DNA of 22,919 nucleotides from a virus, in IMG/VR virus record IMGVR_UViG_3300034283_000854, positions 1 through 22,919 of that record. One strand, written 5' to 3'. The first letter of the stretch is position 1. The number at the start of each line of letters is the position of its first letter. The position numbers and the translations under genes were made by a program. The notes below the pieces were generated by a model. The model had not been told where the DNA came from. It did not search any database and saw nothing but the letters and a program-made list of their open reading frames with translations. Positions 1 to 6,594 of this stretch are shown here, in pieces.

Positions 1-689
1 TAAACAGTATTTGCTCTAAGATTGGTATCCATCGAATGAAGATTAAGTATAGTGCGACGAATAATACCACCATCATTAGCAGGTGTACGCACAGGACCAA
101 AAAACCAACACTTCATAGTAAAATTATATGTGTAGACTAATGCTCTGCGATTTTCATAATCGCCCTCATAGGTATCTTCGACATTCACACCAGTCAATAT
201 TGTTGGGACATCAAGCTTGATGCCCATCTCAGGGATAAGATTTACGCTGTTGGTCCACTCAGGCCCAAAGAACGGAAGAATCTGTTCCATAATTTGAACG
301 CCGTCATCAGCATTTCTTACGTATGAATATAGCGAAAAATTTAAATTCCAAGGCACAGGTACTCTTTGATATTTGATTGTGCCCGCAGACCCCGCCGCAG
401 TATTTCTAATCGTTGATGGTAAACGACGAGAACCATCATATTCAAAACCTGTAATTTCAAAACCAAGTCTTGGTAATATTGCCTGCAACTGTGCGGTCAA
501 ATCTGGGTTGTCTTTTAATCTTGCTAGCCACTTTTCTTTCGGGCTGTAAGATATGGGTATTGCTAGAGTTTGCAACGTATTACCAGAACCATCAAGACGG
601 CTGACGGTCAGATCATTAAACATGTTACCAAATACTATAACGTATTTGCGTAGAGTCTGATGGTAGAAGGTTGAACCGAACATTGCCAT
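1..689 (-). CDS. gp15: Tail sheath stabilizer and completion protein gp15, partial
   Basis: An open frame begins at the ATG at 689 and remains open to the left edge, giving 229 complete codons; the 3' end lies outside. The N-terminus (MAMFGSTFYHQTLRKYVIVF) and the blocks LAIPISYSPKEKWLARL, LPRLGFEITGFEYDGSRR, VPVPWNLNFSLYSYVRNADD, ILPFFGPEWTNSVN and YTYNFTMKCWFFGPV match gp15 proteins of marine T4-like phages. gp15 caps the tail tube and sheath and is the tail-side connector to gp14. T4 gp15 has 272 residues, so little should be missing. A second in-frame ATG two codons on (683) could also be the start; AGG eight bases upstream favours the first. Confidence 0.88.
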   Translation of the reverse strand, partial: MAMFGSTFYHQTLRKYVIVFGNMFNDLTVSRLDGSGNTLQTLAIPISYSPKEKWLARLKDNPDLTAQLQAILPRLGFEITGFEYDGSRRLPSTIRNTAAGSAGTIKYQRVPVPWNLNFSLYSYVRNADDGVQIMEQILPFFGPEWTNSVNLIPEMGIKLDVPTILTGVNVEDTYEGDYENRRALVYTYNFTMKCWFFGPVRTPANDGGIIRRTILNLHSMDTNLRANTV

Positions 690-691
690 TC

Positions 692-1534
692 TTAGTACCT
701 ATCCACCTCGCTGAATGGGTTACGCTCGCTGAAATCAACATCTTCATATGAGCGGGTACGGAATAGCTCATTATTTGCCGTAGCCGAAACACTTTCAAGA
801 CGATATTCTTGAATTAGATAACCACCATCTTCAGACTGCATGACATCATTATTTTGCATGAGATAATTATAGCTAAACATGTCACGACTATTTTCATCTT
901 CGATACTGTCGATATCAGCGTTACCTGTATTAATTCTTTCGGAGCTGTAGCGGAATAGCTCGCACGTCATTTCATATGTGTATAGCTTACCATGCTGATA
1001 GAAAATTCTTTCATGTTCAACAAACTTAATTTCATATAGCGCACCATTGCCGTTGTTTATGAATGGTATGAATATTAGATCGCCTTCAAGTGGGCGTGAA
1101 GATGATACTGAATAACCATTTGCGCTACCAGTTTCTAACAGATAATTGTCAGTATTTGATGAGTAAGAATCTGAATTTGTTTCGATGAAGTATATGTTAC
1201 CAACCTCATCAACTAGCTTTTCTGTTCGTATCTGATCCCAACGACGACGCGCCATTGTAAGCGTTATCTGGTCACGAATTTCCAGATTGAACTTGCTTAA
1301 AAAGTCACCCTCACCTTGAAAGTTTTCAAGATTGTTTACATACACTTCAATGGGTACAGCAAGATCAAACTTAGAAAGAGGGTCTTCACCAAATTCAAAA
1401 ATCTCATTGAATATGGTTCTAGGCATGTACTGAACATCGACGCCATAAATTTTTATGGCTTCAACTATCAGGTCATCTTCTACTCTTTGCTCTCTACCGT
1501 AGCTGTAATTACGGAAGTACTTGTTAGTTGCCAT
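692..1534 (-). CDS. gp14: Neck protein gp14 (head completion)
   Basis: A 280-residue protein close in length to T4 gp14 (256). The N-terminal block matches marine gp14 proteins: NYSYGREQRVEDDLIVEAIK, YGVDVQYMPRTI, LAVPIEVYVNNLENFQGEGD, FLSKFNLEIRDQITLTMARR and RPLEGDLIFIPF. gp14 binds gp13 at the neck and is required for head-tail joining. The start is one base after the gp13 stop and only a weak GGAT-type site is seen, so translation is probably coupled. The stop TAA is separated from the gp15 ATG by two bases. Confidence 0.9.
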   Translation of the reverse strand: MATNKYFRNYSYGREQRVEDDLIVEAIKIYGVDVQYMPRTIFNEIFEFGEDPLSKFDLAVPIEVYVNNLENFQGEGDFLSKFNLEIRDQITLTMARRRWDQIRTEKLVDEVGNIYFIETNSDSYSSNTDNYLLETGSANGYSVSSSRPLEGDLIFIPFINNGNGALYEIKFVEHERIFYQHGKLYTYEMTCELFRYSSERINTGNADIDSIEDENSRDMFSYNYLMQNNDVMQSEDGGYLIQEYRLESVSATANNELFRTRSYEDVDFSERNPFSEVDRY

Positions 1535-1535
1535 A

Positions 1536-2279
1536 TCAATTCATCATATCCATGACAGGCAAGCTGTAACCGCTGTTCATTTCTTTTTCAAGTGTGTTGA
1601 TTTCGTCATTAGCTTCATCCCAAATCTTCTGCCCATTAAACTTAACAGCGCCGGGTAGATTCATACCCTCAAACTTCTTTAGGTTTTCACCCCACTGCTT
1701 TTTGACAAGTGCAGTGGCGTACTTTTTTAGCCAAGGATCAGACCAAACATCGCTAAATGCTGATGCATCAAGCACTCGATAGCAATCGACAATTACAAAA
1801 TCGTCAACCTTTACATCTTTATCCCATTTCATATCAACATATAGACGATTATTGTGACGATTAAATCGAATTGGTTTGCTACCAACAAATATTTGCTCTA
1901 GCTCCTCAATATGTCTCATACCCATAACATACGGAACGTATGTTGTGCTAGAAAAGTCAAATAGGTCATTTAGGTGAATCTGATATCGGATATTAAATAG
2001 ATTAGATGTGCTGGTTGCTCTACCAATATCAAATATGCGAATTACATAATTGATATCTTCTGGTAAAGTAATATATTTGTTATCGACATCCGATTGGGTA
2101 ATTTTATATGACAGATAGACATGCTCTGTACCATCAAAGTGAAAATCACGATAATATGCAAGCGCATCGTCGATGCGATCTTCAACTTGACCGTCATCGA
2201 CGTTAATATCAATAACAGGAAAACCTAGCCTGCGAAGGCAGTAATCCTTAAATAGCTTGCGTGTTGTTGGTACAGCCAT
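1536..2279 (-). CDS. gp13: Neck protein gp13 (head completion)
   Basis: A 247-residue protein starting at the ATG at 2279, five bases after GGAGG. A longer frame from a TTG inside the ribosome-binding site is rejected. The N-terminus (MAVPTTRKLFKDYCLRRLGF, then VDDGQVEDRIDDALAYYRDF) is highly typical of gp13 in marine T4-like phages. So are FDGTEHVYLSYKITQSDVDN and YITLPEDINYVIRIF. gp13 joins the portal and gp14 in the neck and is needed to complete DNA-filled heads before tail joining. It is slightly shorter than T4 gp13 (309). gp14 starts one base after its TGA, so the two are translated together. Confidence 0.9.
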   Translation of the reverse strand: MAVPTTRKLFKDYCLRRLGFPVIDINVDDGQVEDRIDDALAYYRDFHFDGTEHVYLSYKITQSDVDNKYITLPEDINYVIRIFDIGRATSTSNLFNIRYQIHLNDLFDFSSTTYVPYVMGMRHIEELEQIFVGSKPIRFNRHNNRLYVDMKWDKDVKVDDFVIVDCYRVLDASAFSDVWSDPWLKKYATALVKKQWGENLKKFEGMNLPGAVKFNGQKIWDEANDEINTLEKEMNSGYSLPVMDMMN

Positions 2280-2300
2280 TCTACCCTCCAAACTGTTTGG

Positions 2301-2308
2301 CTATTTAG
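2301..2308 (-). promoter_or_regulatory. Late-promoter box CTAAATAG upstream of gp13
   Basis: The minus strand reads CTAAATAG, identical to the box before the lysis genes. Its last three bases are the TAG stop of the holin gene. It lies 21 bases upstream of the gp13 ATG, with GGAGG between. Spacing and sequence make it the best placed of the late boxes here. Confidence 0.6.
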
Positions 2309-2816
2309 GGGTACCTTTTGCCTCATCCTTAGCACGTGATCCAGCCGAAGAACCAAAATAGAATGATACCACAGCACCCCATGCAGTACCGAGAGTACCT
2401 AGCATAACAAGCATGGCCTCACCACCACCTGCCGCAGGAAGTCCATACATGAGCATATACATTAGCACACCAAAAAATCCAACTGTAATCGCACCCGCAA
2501 GCGCGCGAGGAGTCCAGTCTCTGGGATTCTGTATGGCCATCTGACGGGCGCTATCGCGGTCGCCTGCACTAATACGCTCAAGATCAACATCAAGTTTTTT
2601 CATCTCAAGCTTAAATTGATTTTCAGCATTTTTTAGCGCAAGCATTTGTTCTGGTGTTGCATTCTTAGCAGCTTCCATTAGCTCTTCCTGTGTACCATCA
2701 GGCTTACCTAATAGTGTCTCAGATAGAGTACGAACTGCCATGCCCGCAAGCGGCCCACCCATCGCGGTTGCGATGGATGGAGCTACAGTTTTAACGATGT
2801 TTAGAAGCTGATCCAT
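2301..2816 (-). CDS. Putative holin (3-TM gene-transfer-release holin family)
   Basis: A 171-residue protein. A hydrophobic or amphipathic N-terminal helix (5-32) is followed by a soluble helical region with EQMLALKNAENQFKLEMKKL. The DRDSARQ motif (86-92) is characteristic of this holin family, which is common in marine phages and gene transfer agents. Two strong membrane spans are at about 105-127 (LAGAITVGFFGVLMYMLMYGL) and 133-156 (MLVMLGTLGTAWGAVVSFYFG), ending in a charged tail. It would form inner-membrane lesions at the end of infection. No endolysin is seen in the window. It is preceded by AAGGAAG and its TAG lies inside the late box for gp13. Confidence 0.78.
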   Translation of the reverse strand: MDQLLNIVKTVAPSIATAMGGPLAGMAVRTLSETLLGKPDGTQEELMEAAKNATPEQMLALKNAENQFKLEMKKLDVDLERISAGDRDSARQMAIQNPRDWTPRALAGAITVGFFGVLMYMLMYGLPAAGGGEAMLVMLGTLGTAWGAVVSFYFGSSAGSRAKDEAKGTPK

Positions 2817-2820
2817 GGCC

Positions 2821-3084
2821 TTACTTCCTTATGAAATTAGCCGATACCATCCCAACAAAGCAGCCGACAACGGTCTGGAACGCAGGTCCAATAACCTCAA
2901 ATATTTTGTCATTGCTTACATCAGGGTGAAATATGCTAATAAGCAAAACAAAGACTACAGAAACCATAATTGTAGCAAGTGACATTACAGAAATTCTTGC
3001 TACAAAATTTGAATTTTGCACGGCAAGTGCTTGTGCATCGGGTTGTGGTGGTGCTACTGGTGCAGCTTCTTTATTCTCAGCCAT
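2821..3084 (-). CDS. Small two-span membrane protein, likely lysis accessory
   Basis: An 87-residue protein if started at the ATG at 3084, which is nine bases after GGAGG. An in-frame ATG at 3093 sits directly against GGAGG and leaves no spacing, so it is unlikely. The N-terminal 25 residues are Ala/Pro/Glu-rich and soluble. Two hydrophobic spans follow at about 30-52 (ISVMSLATIMVSVVFVLLIS) and 61-83 (IGPAFQTVVGCFVGMV), with a short basic tail. There is no cleavable signal. It lies four bases before the holin-like gene, so a holin partner, antiholin or second holin is plausible. No named family is recognised. Confidence 0.72.
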   Translation of the reverse strand: MAENKEAAPVAPPQPDAQALAVQNSNFVARISVMSLATIMVSVVFVLLISIFHPDVSNDKIFEVIGPAFQTVVGCFVGMVSANFIRK

Positions 3085-3137
3085 ATAGGGCATCCTCCAA
3101 CTATACTATTAATGGCATTGTATAGTTAGGTCACTAC

Positions 3138-3145
3138 CTATTTAG
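3138..3145 (-). promoter_or_regulatory. Late-promoter box CTAAATAG before the lysis genes
   Basis: The minus strand reads CTAAATAG, a variant of the T4-type late box also present before gp13. It overlaps the TAA stop of the upstream gene and lies about 55 bases before the first lysis-region ATG. It would restart late transcription after the accessory cassette. Confidence 0.5.
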
Positions 3146-3837
3146 ATTCTTGCCACTATTACGGATGTAACAAATTTATAAGTACCCTGATTTGTTGACC
3201 ATTTACTATCATATTTTTTAGCTAAAAATATTTCTTGACATGAAATTTGTGATTTAAGATCATCTGGATTGTATATCGGATTACCATATCGCATTTTCAT
3301 ATTGCTAGTACCATGTACGGATACTAATGTACCCTTAGGTAAATTTGGTAATAGTTCATTAAAAGGTAATAGCATGTTTATAGATGGAACCATTACTATC
3401 TGACGTTTGATAAAATATTCATTTATATCATTAAACACTACATTTTTTCTAATATATTGTATATCCAGATTTGGATACATATTCGATATCGTCTTACCCA
3501 ATAAAATTACAGATTTATCATGGTCAAGTAATATTATTTTTTTAATTTTACCTATTGCATTAAAAATTTCAAGTCTCATCAAAGATAACCAAGATGCAAG
3601 TATTAATACGTTATCTTCGTCCTTAATATGTTGCATTACTTCCATGGTTGATTCATATTCAGGTATAGAGTAGGTAGTTGCTATGCTATTGCGTATAATA
3701 CAAGATACTGCATCTTCATTTAATTCTATTAGAAGTTTAGCTTTTTCTTTAACTCTATAATATAGAGTCATATAATCAATTTCATATTTTTTTGGAATAG
3801 TTTTTAGAGATACCTCTTCATAATTCTCACAAAGCAT
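3142..3837 (-). CDS. Rossmann-fold protein, possible SAM-dependent methyltransferase
   Basis: A 231-residue protein translationally coupled (TAATG) to the glycosyltransferase before it. Residues 75-108 look like strand-helix-strand of a Rossmann fold (NVLILASWLSLMRLEIFNAI, then KIILLDHDKSV). The acidic residue ending the second strand (LLDHD) is where methyltransferases bind the adenosine ribose. Further strands are DIQYIRKNVVF (125-135), QIVMVPSINMLLPF (146-159) and GTLVSVHGTSN (169-179). The usual glycine-rich GxGxG loop is replaced by ASWLS, so the assignment is tentative; a degenerate or different Rossmann enzyme is possible. The gene is AT-rich like the two upstream. Its TAA lies inside a late-promoter box. 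Confidence 0.6.
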   Translation of the reverse strand: MLCENYEEVSLKTIPKKYEIDYMTLYYRVKEKAKLLIELNEDAVSCIIRNSIATTYSIPEYESTMEVMQHIKDEDNVLILASWLSLMRLEIFNAIGKIKKIILLDHDKSVILLGKTISNMYPNLDIQYIRKNVVFNDINEYFIKRQIVMVPSINMLLPFNELLPNLPKGTLVSVHGTSNMKMRYGNPIYNPDDLKSQISCQEIFLAKKYDSKWSTNQGTYKFVTSVIVARI

Positions 3838-4586
3838 TAAAATTGACCTTCTTTAATATCATGTTTAATCCATAATTCTTTAGCCCATCCTTTAACCTCA
3901 TTTAAATCAAAACCTACACCATGAGAATTATTGAATAAGCATATTTTATATTTTTCACGATATACACCTTTAATAATATCATCGGGCCAAGCGGCGCCGG
4001 CATTATAGGTATAGATTATATTTTTAGGATGGTATGAATATTTACCTTCTAGGAGGTAAATCATAGAATGGTCAAGGCTCCAGTAAATTTTAGATATTTT
4101 ATTCATATTATCTTTGTAATATTGAAAAATATAATCTGCCTGGTCGCTCTGCCAAGTAACAAAGGATGAATTGATATTACAATAATTATGCCCATAATGG
4201 GTTATCATGGCATTTGGTGGTTGCCAATAATTATAGATTAATCTAAATTCTGTAAAACAACCATCAAGATATTCAGTTAAATCTCCATGAATTAGTATAT
4301 CCAAATCTAATAATACATATGGACCATTACAGTCCAAAAATCCCTTTCTAAAAGAACTTAGTTTTTCTATTGTAAACATAGTTTCTTTAGTACCACGAAA
4401 GAAACTATGTTTGTCAATATCATCTATTATTACTTCGGGTCTTATACCAGACCCATCATCTGTTATGCAATGAAATGCAAATGGTCTATTATAATTTTTC
4501 TTGACCATTGCATATAAACGATTGACATATATACTGGGATATTTGGTGCCCCATTTATAGCATATAAATCTTATCATATCGGTCAT
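3837..4586 (-). CDS. Glycosyltransferase-like protein (GT-A fold)
   Basis: A 249-residue protein. The N-terminus reads FICYKWGTKYPSIYVNRLYA and then PFAFHCITDDGSG, the pattern of a family of bacterial and phage glycosyltransferases. The DxD motif is LLDLDILIHGDL with Asp 94 and 96. INSSFVTW (138-145) and YWSLDHSMIYLLEG (168-181) follow, and FNNSHGVGF near 218-226 offers a C-terminal His-Gly (222-223). It uses the ATG with AGGA eight bases upstream. Its stop overlaps the next ATG by one base (TAATG). It is a diverged relative of the plus-strand neighbour, arranged head to head. Donor sugar and acceptor cannot be told. Confidence 0.78.
   Translation of the reverse strand: MTDMIRFICYKWGTKYPSIYVNRLYAMVKKNYNRPFAFHCITDDGSGIRPEVIIDDIDKHSFFRGTKETMFTIEKLSSFRKGFLDCNGPYVLLDLDILIHGDLTEYLDGCFTEFRLIYNYWQPPNAMITHYGHNYCNINSSFVTWQSDQADYIFQYYKDNMNKISKIYWSLDHSMIYLLEGKYSYHPKNIIYTYNAGAAWPDDIIKGVYREKYKICLFNNSHGVGFDLNEVKGWAKELWIKHDIKEGQF
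4563..4570 (+). promoter_or_regulatory. Candidate late promoter for the plus-strand gene
   Basis: TATAAATC on the plus strand matches seven of eight positions of the T4 late box. It ends 29 bases before the ATG of the only plus-strand gene. It lies within the opposing gene's N-terminal codons. The surrounding DNA is AT-rich, so a chance match is possible. Confidence 0.4.
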
Positions 4587-4599
4587 GAGGTAAATCCTA
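4587..4599. promoter_or_regulatory. 13-bp head-to-head spacer carrying both ribosome-binding sites
   Basis: The spacer between two divergent start codons reads GAGGTAAATCCTA on the plus strand. GAGG at 4587-4590 serves the plus gene, nine bases before its ATG. TCCT at 4595-4598 is AGGA on the minus strand, eight bases before the minus-gene ATG. Neither promoter can lie inside so short a gap, so the two transcripts must overlap around it. Confidence 0.6.
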
Positions 4600-5229
4600 A
4601 TGTATCATCTATATTCGATACTGGTTAAACCAAAATATAATATAAATTTTGTTAGAGCTATCCATAACTCCTTTAAAAAATATATATCAGAACCTTTTAT
4701 TCATACTTGCTTAACCGATGATATACAGCAGTTTGAAGGAGAAAATTTCTGTAATGTAATTGATATTAGTTGCCATAATTTACCTACATTTTGGAATAAA
4801 ATGTTATTTTTTGAAAAAAATGGTATTTGTAAGGATGGTGAATTGTGTATTTTTTTTGATCTTGATGCTAAAATTTTGAGAAATTTAACTCCTATGATAA
4901 ATCATATTAGTGGAAAAATAATTGTCGGGCTAAACAATAGCAAAATTAATAGTCATTATGCCACAAAAGCATGTAATTCTTCAGGCCATGGAAAACATTT
5001 AACCATATTAAATTCTTCATGCATGTTATGGATTGGTGGTGAACATGATAATCTATGGAAAAAATTTATCTTAAATAAAGAAGATGATATGATTAGATAT
5101 TATGGTAATGATGAATATATGACATTTGAATATCCAATGGGTTATAGACTTATTGATAGAAAATGGGTATTAGGTGACGGTACAGAAAAAACTGCAATAT
5201 ATGATAATAAGATGAAAAAAAGAAAATAA
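4600..5229 (+). CDS. Glycosyltransferase-like protein, only plus-strand gene
   Basis: A 209-residue protein with GAGG nine bases before its ATG. The sequence is very AT-rich and Lys/Asn/Ile-rich. It aligns by eye with the divergent neighbour: VKPKYNINFVRAIHNSFKK...PFIHTCLTDD near the N-terminus, DLD at 87-89 (FFDLDAKILRNL), LNSSCMLWIGG at 137-147 and GNDEYMTFEYPMG at 169-181. That is a GT-A glycosyltransferase fold with a DxD motif. The product is about 40 residues shorter than its neighbour and lacks the final His-Gly segment that often binds the metal, so it may be altered in activity. The substrate is unknown. No room exists for a promoter in the 13-bp spacer; a TATAAATC box at 4563-4570 is a candidate. 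Confidence 0.72.
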   Translation: MYHLYSILVKPKYNINFVRAIHNSFKKYISEPFIHTCLTDDIQQFEGENFCNVIDISCHNLPTFWNKMLFFEKNGICKDGELCIFFDLDAKILRNLTPMINHISGKIIVGLNNSKINSHYATKACNSSGHGKHLTILNSSCMLWIGGEHDNLWKKFILNKEDDMIRYYGNDEYMTFEYPMGYRLIDRKWVLGDGTEKTAIYDNKMKKRK

Positions 5230-5246
5230 TTTATATTATCAATAAT

Positions 5247-5888
5247 TTAACCATTTTCAATTTCTAAAATCATATTATCCCAAATATTTTTGTCATAGAT
5301 TATATAACTAAGTGTTATACGATCACAGTCTGTGCGCGCGGCGTGCCAATAAACTTTATCGGGTTTTTTAAATGGACCAAAATATCCTACCTTGATATTC
5401 CATCCAGGGTTATCTTTATATTCTGTAATTTCTTTTGTCTTTAGATCATATGAATAAAATGAACCTTCTCCGGTCTTACTATAAGACATGATAATATTAT
5501 ACCCCGGCGCATTTCCATTATTATGCCAACCTATAAAACCTTGAGGTGGGTAATACATCTTTAGCGCATTATTTCTTGCGCCAAGAAATGTAATTAGGTC
5601 ATCATCAAGCTTTCTAAGAACTGGGTTAAAATGTTCGGGTAGGGGTTTTTCATTTGGGAATGGGTTCATATCTATCCCATAACTATCTCTAGGAAATCCA
5701 AATCGATCCGGTGTTGGTAGAGCATCTTCGAGATACTGACGTTCGGTGCATTCGATATAACTCAATTGTTTTTTAAAATCATCTCGTCTTTTAATAGACA
5801 ATACTGATATATCTTGCTTAAAAAACCAATCAACAAAATTATCTAAGATCGTCAGAAGATCCGGATTGACCTTTGATAGCGTACGCAT
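5247..5888 (-). CDS. 2OG-Fe(II) oxygenase-like protein
   Basis: A 213-residue product starting at the ATG at 5888, which has GGGAG seven bases upstream. An upstream TTG at 5924 has no such site. It overlaps the glycosyltransferase gene by 50 bases. The C-terminal half has the double-stranded beta-helix signs of 2-oxoglutarate dioxygenases: GWHNNGNAPGYNIIMSY with His 122, Asn 124 two residues on, then WHAARTDCDRITLSYII with the distal His 182 and the 2-oxoglutarate-binding Arg 190. Asn stands where the family usually has Asp (HxD). The whole resembles oxygenase-like proteins found in T4-like marine phages. The substrate is unknown; hydroxylation of a protein or sugar is possible given the neighbours. 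It converges with the plus-strand gene, 17 bases apart. Confidence 0.72.
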   Translation of the reverse strand: MRTLSKVNPDLLTILDNFVDWFFKQDISVLSIKRRDDFKKQLSYIECTERQYLEDALPTPDRFGFPRDSYGIDMNPFPNEKPLPEHFNPVLRKLDDDLITFLGARNNALKMYYPPQGFIGWHNNGNAPGYNIIMSYSKTGEGSFYSYDLKTKEITEYKDNPGWNIKVGYFGPFKKPDKVYWHAARTDCDRITLSYIIYDKNIWDNMILEIENG

Positions 5889-6594
5889 TAACTTGCTCCC
5901 GTGGTATGGTATAGTGATAAACAACTATTGGTTTATCTGTTTCATCTTCATTATATACATGCACAAAATTCCATCTAGCATCATCTGGTAATATAGTTAT
6001 TTTAATTGATGGATCTTTCTTTAATAAACGCCAAAAAGTAAATTGGTCCCATGGTTTCATTTTCGGATTATATTCTGGGTATGGCCATTGTCCCGGCGCG
6101 GCCTGTATTAGATATTCGCTCCACCACTTTCTCATAAATTCTAAAATTTTTTCAGTTTTGCGATATAAAAACATACCACAATGATATGTCATATTTTCTG
6201 TATCACTAACCTTAGTACCTTTACCAGCATATTCTCTAATATTTGTTATTGCAATATCATTATCGCCTAAAAGATCAAATATCTTAGAAATATCTTCATG
6301 CCAAATTTCAGTATCACAATCAAGATACAATGTCAAATCATATGGAGTCTTATCTAATGCCCACAATTTAGCTCTTGAATGAACCGGTATGCCCACCACA
6401 ATTTTTTCAAAAAGATGAACATCTTTTTCATCAACAAACTCTTGATGAGTAAAAAGAGTTATTCTAGCATCAGGATAATGATCTTTTATTGATATCGCGC
6501 ATCTAACAGCTGCTTTATAAAAAGCAGCAGACATAGATGCAACAAAGATAATACCTTTACTAATTTCAGCTAGTTGTTTCTGTCGTTTCGGCAT
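5839..6594 (-). CDS. Glycosyltransferase, GT-A fold (GT8-like)
   Basis: A 251-residue product when started at the ATG at 6594, which has AGGTGG six to nine bases upstream. A longer frame from a TTG at 6630 lacks such a site. Residues 14-35 form the first Rossmann strand and helix (KGIIFVASMSAAFYKAAVR). The nucleotide-sugar and metal-binding motif is LYLDCDTEIW, with Asp at 92 and 94. HCGMFLYR (about 138-145) and PWDQFTFWRLL (about 181-191) are the usual acceptor-side and catalytic-region elements. A late YHY (His 227) could be the metal-binding His. Donor and acceptor are unknown. It overlaps the genes on both sides, so it belongs to the fibre-to-cassette transcript. Targets could be fibre proteins or host surface glycans. 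Confidence 0.82.
   Translation of the reverse strand: MPKRQKQLAEISKGIIFVASMSAAFYKAAVRCAISIKDHYPDARITLFTHQEFVDEKDVHLFEKIVVGIPVHSRAKLWALDKTPYDLTLYLDCDTEIWHEDISKIFDLLGDNDIAITNIREYAGKGTKVSDTENMTYHCGMFLYRKTEKILEFMRKWWSEYLIQAAPGQWPYPEYNPKMKPWDQFTFWRLLKKDPSIKITILPDDARWNFVHVYNEDETDKPIVVYHYTIPREQVNAYAIKGQSGSSDDLR

Noticed and set aside
2280-2291. TTG start extending gp13 by four residues
   Set aside because: The extra codons are the GGAGG ribosome-binding site of the real ATG at 2279.
5228-5249. Bidirectional terminator between the convergent genes
   Set aside because: The 17-base gap has only a short AT-only inverted repeat (ATTAT-CA-ATAAT) with no GC stem or clear T tract.
5889-5924. Upstream TTG start for the oxygenase gene
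   Set aside because: It lacks a ribosome-binding site, while the ATG at 5888 has GGGAG at proper spacing.
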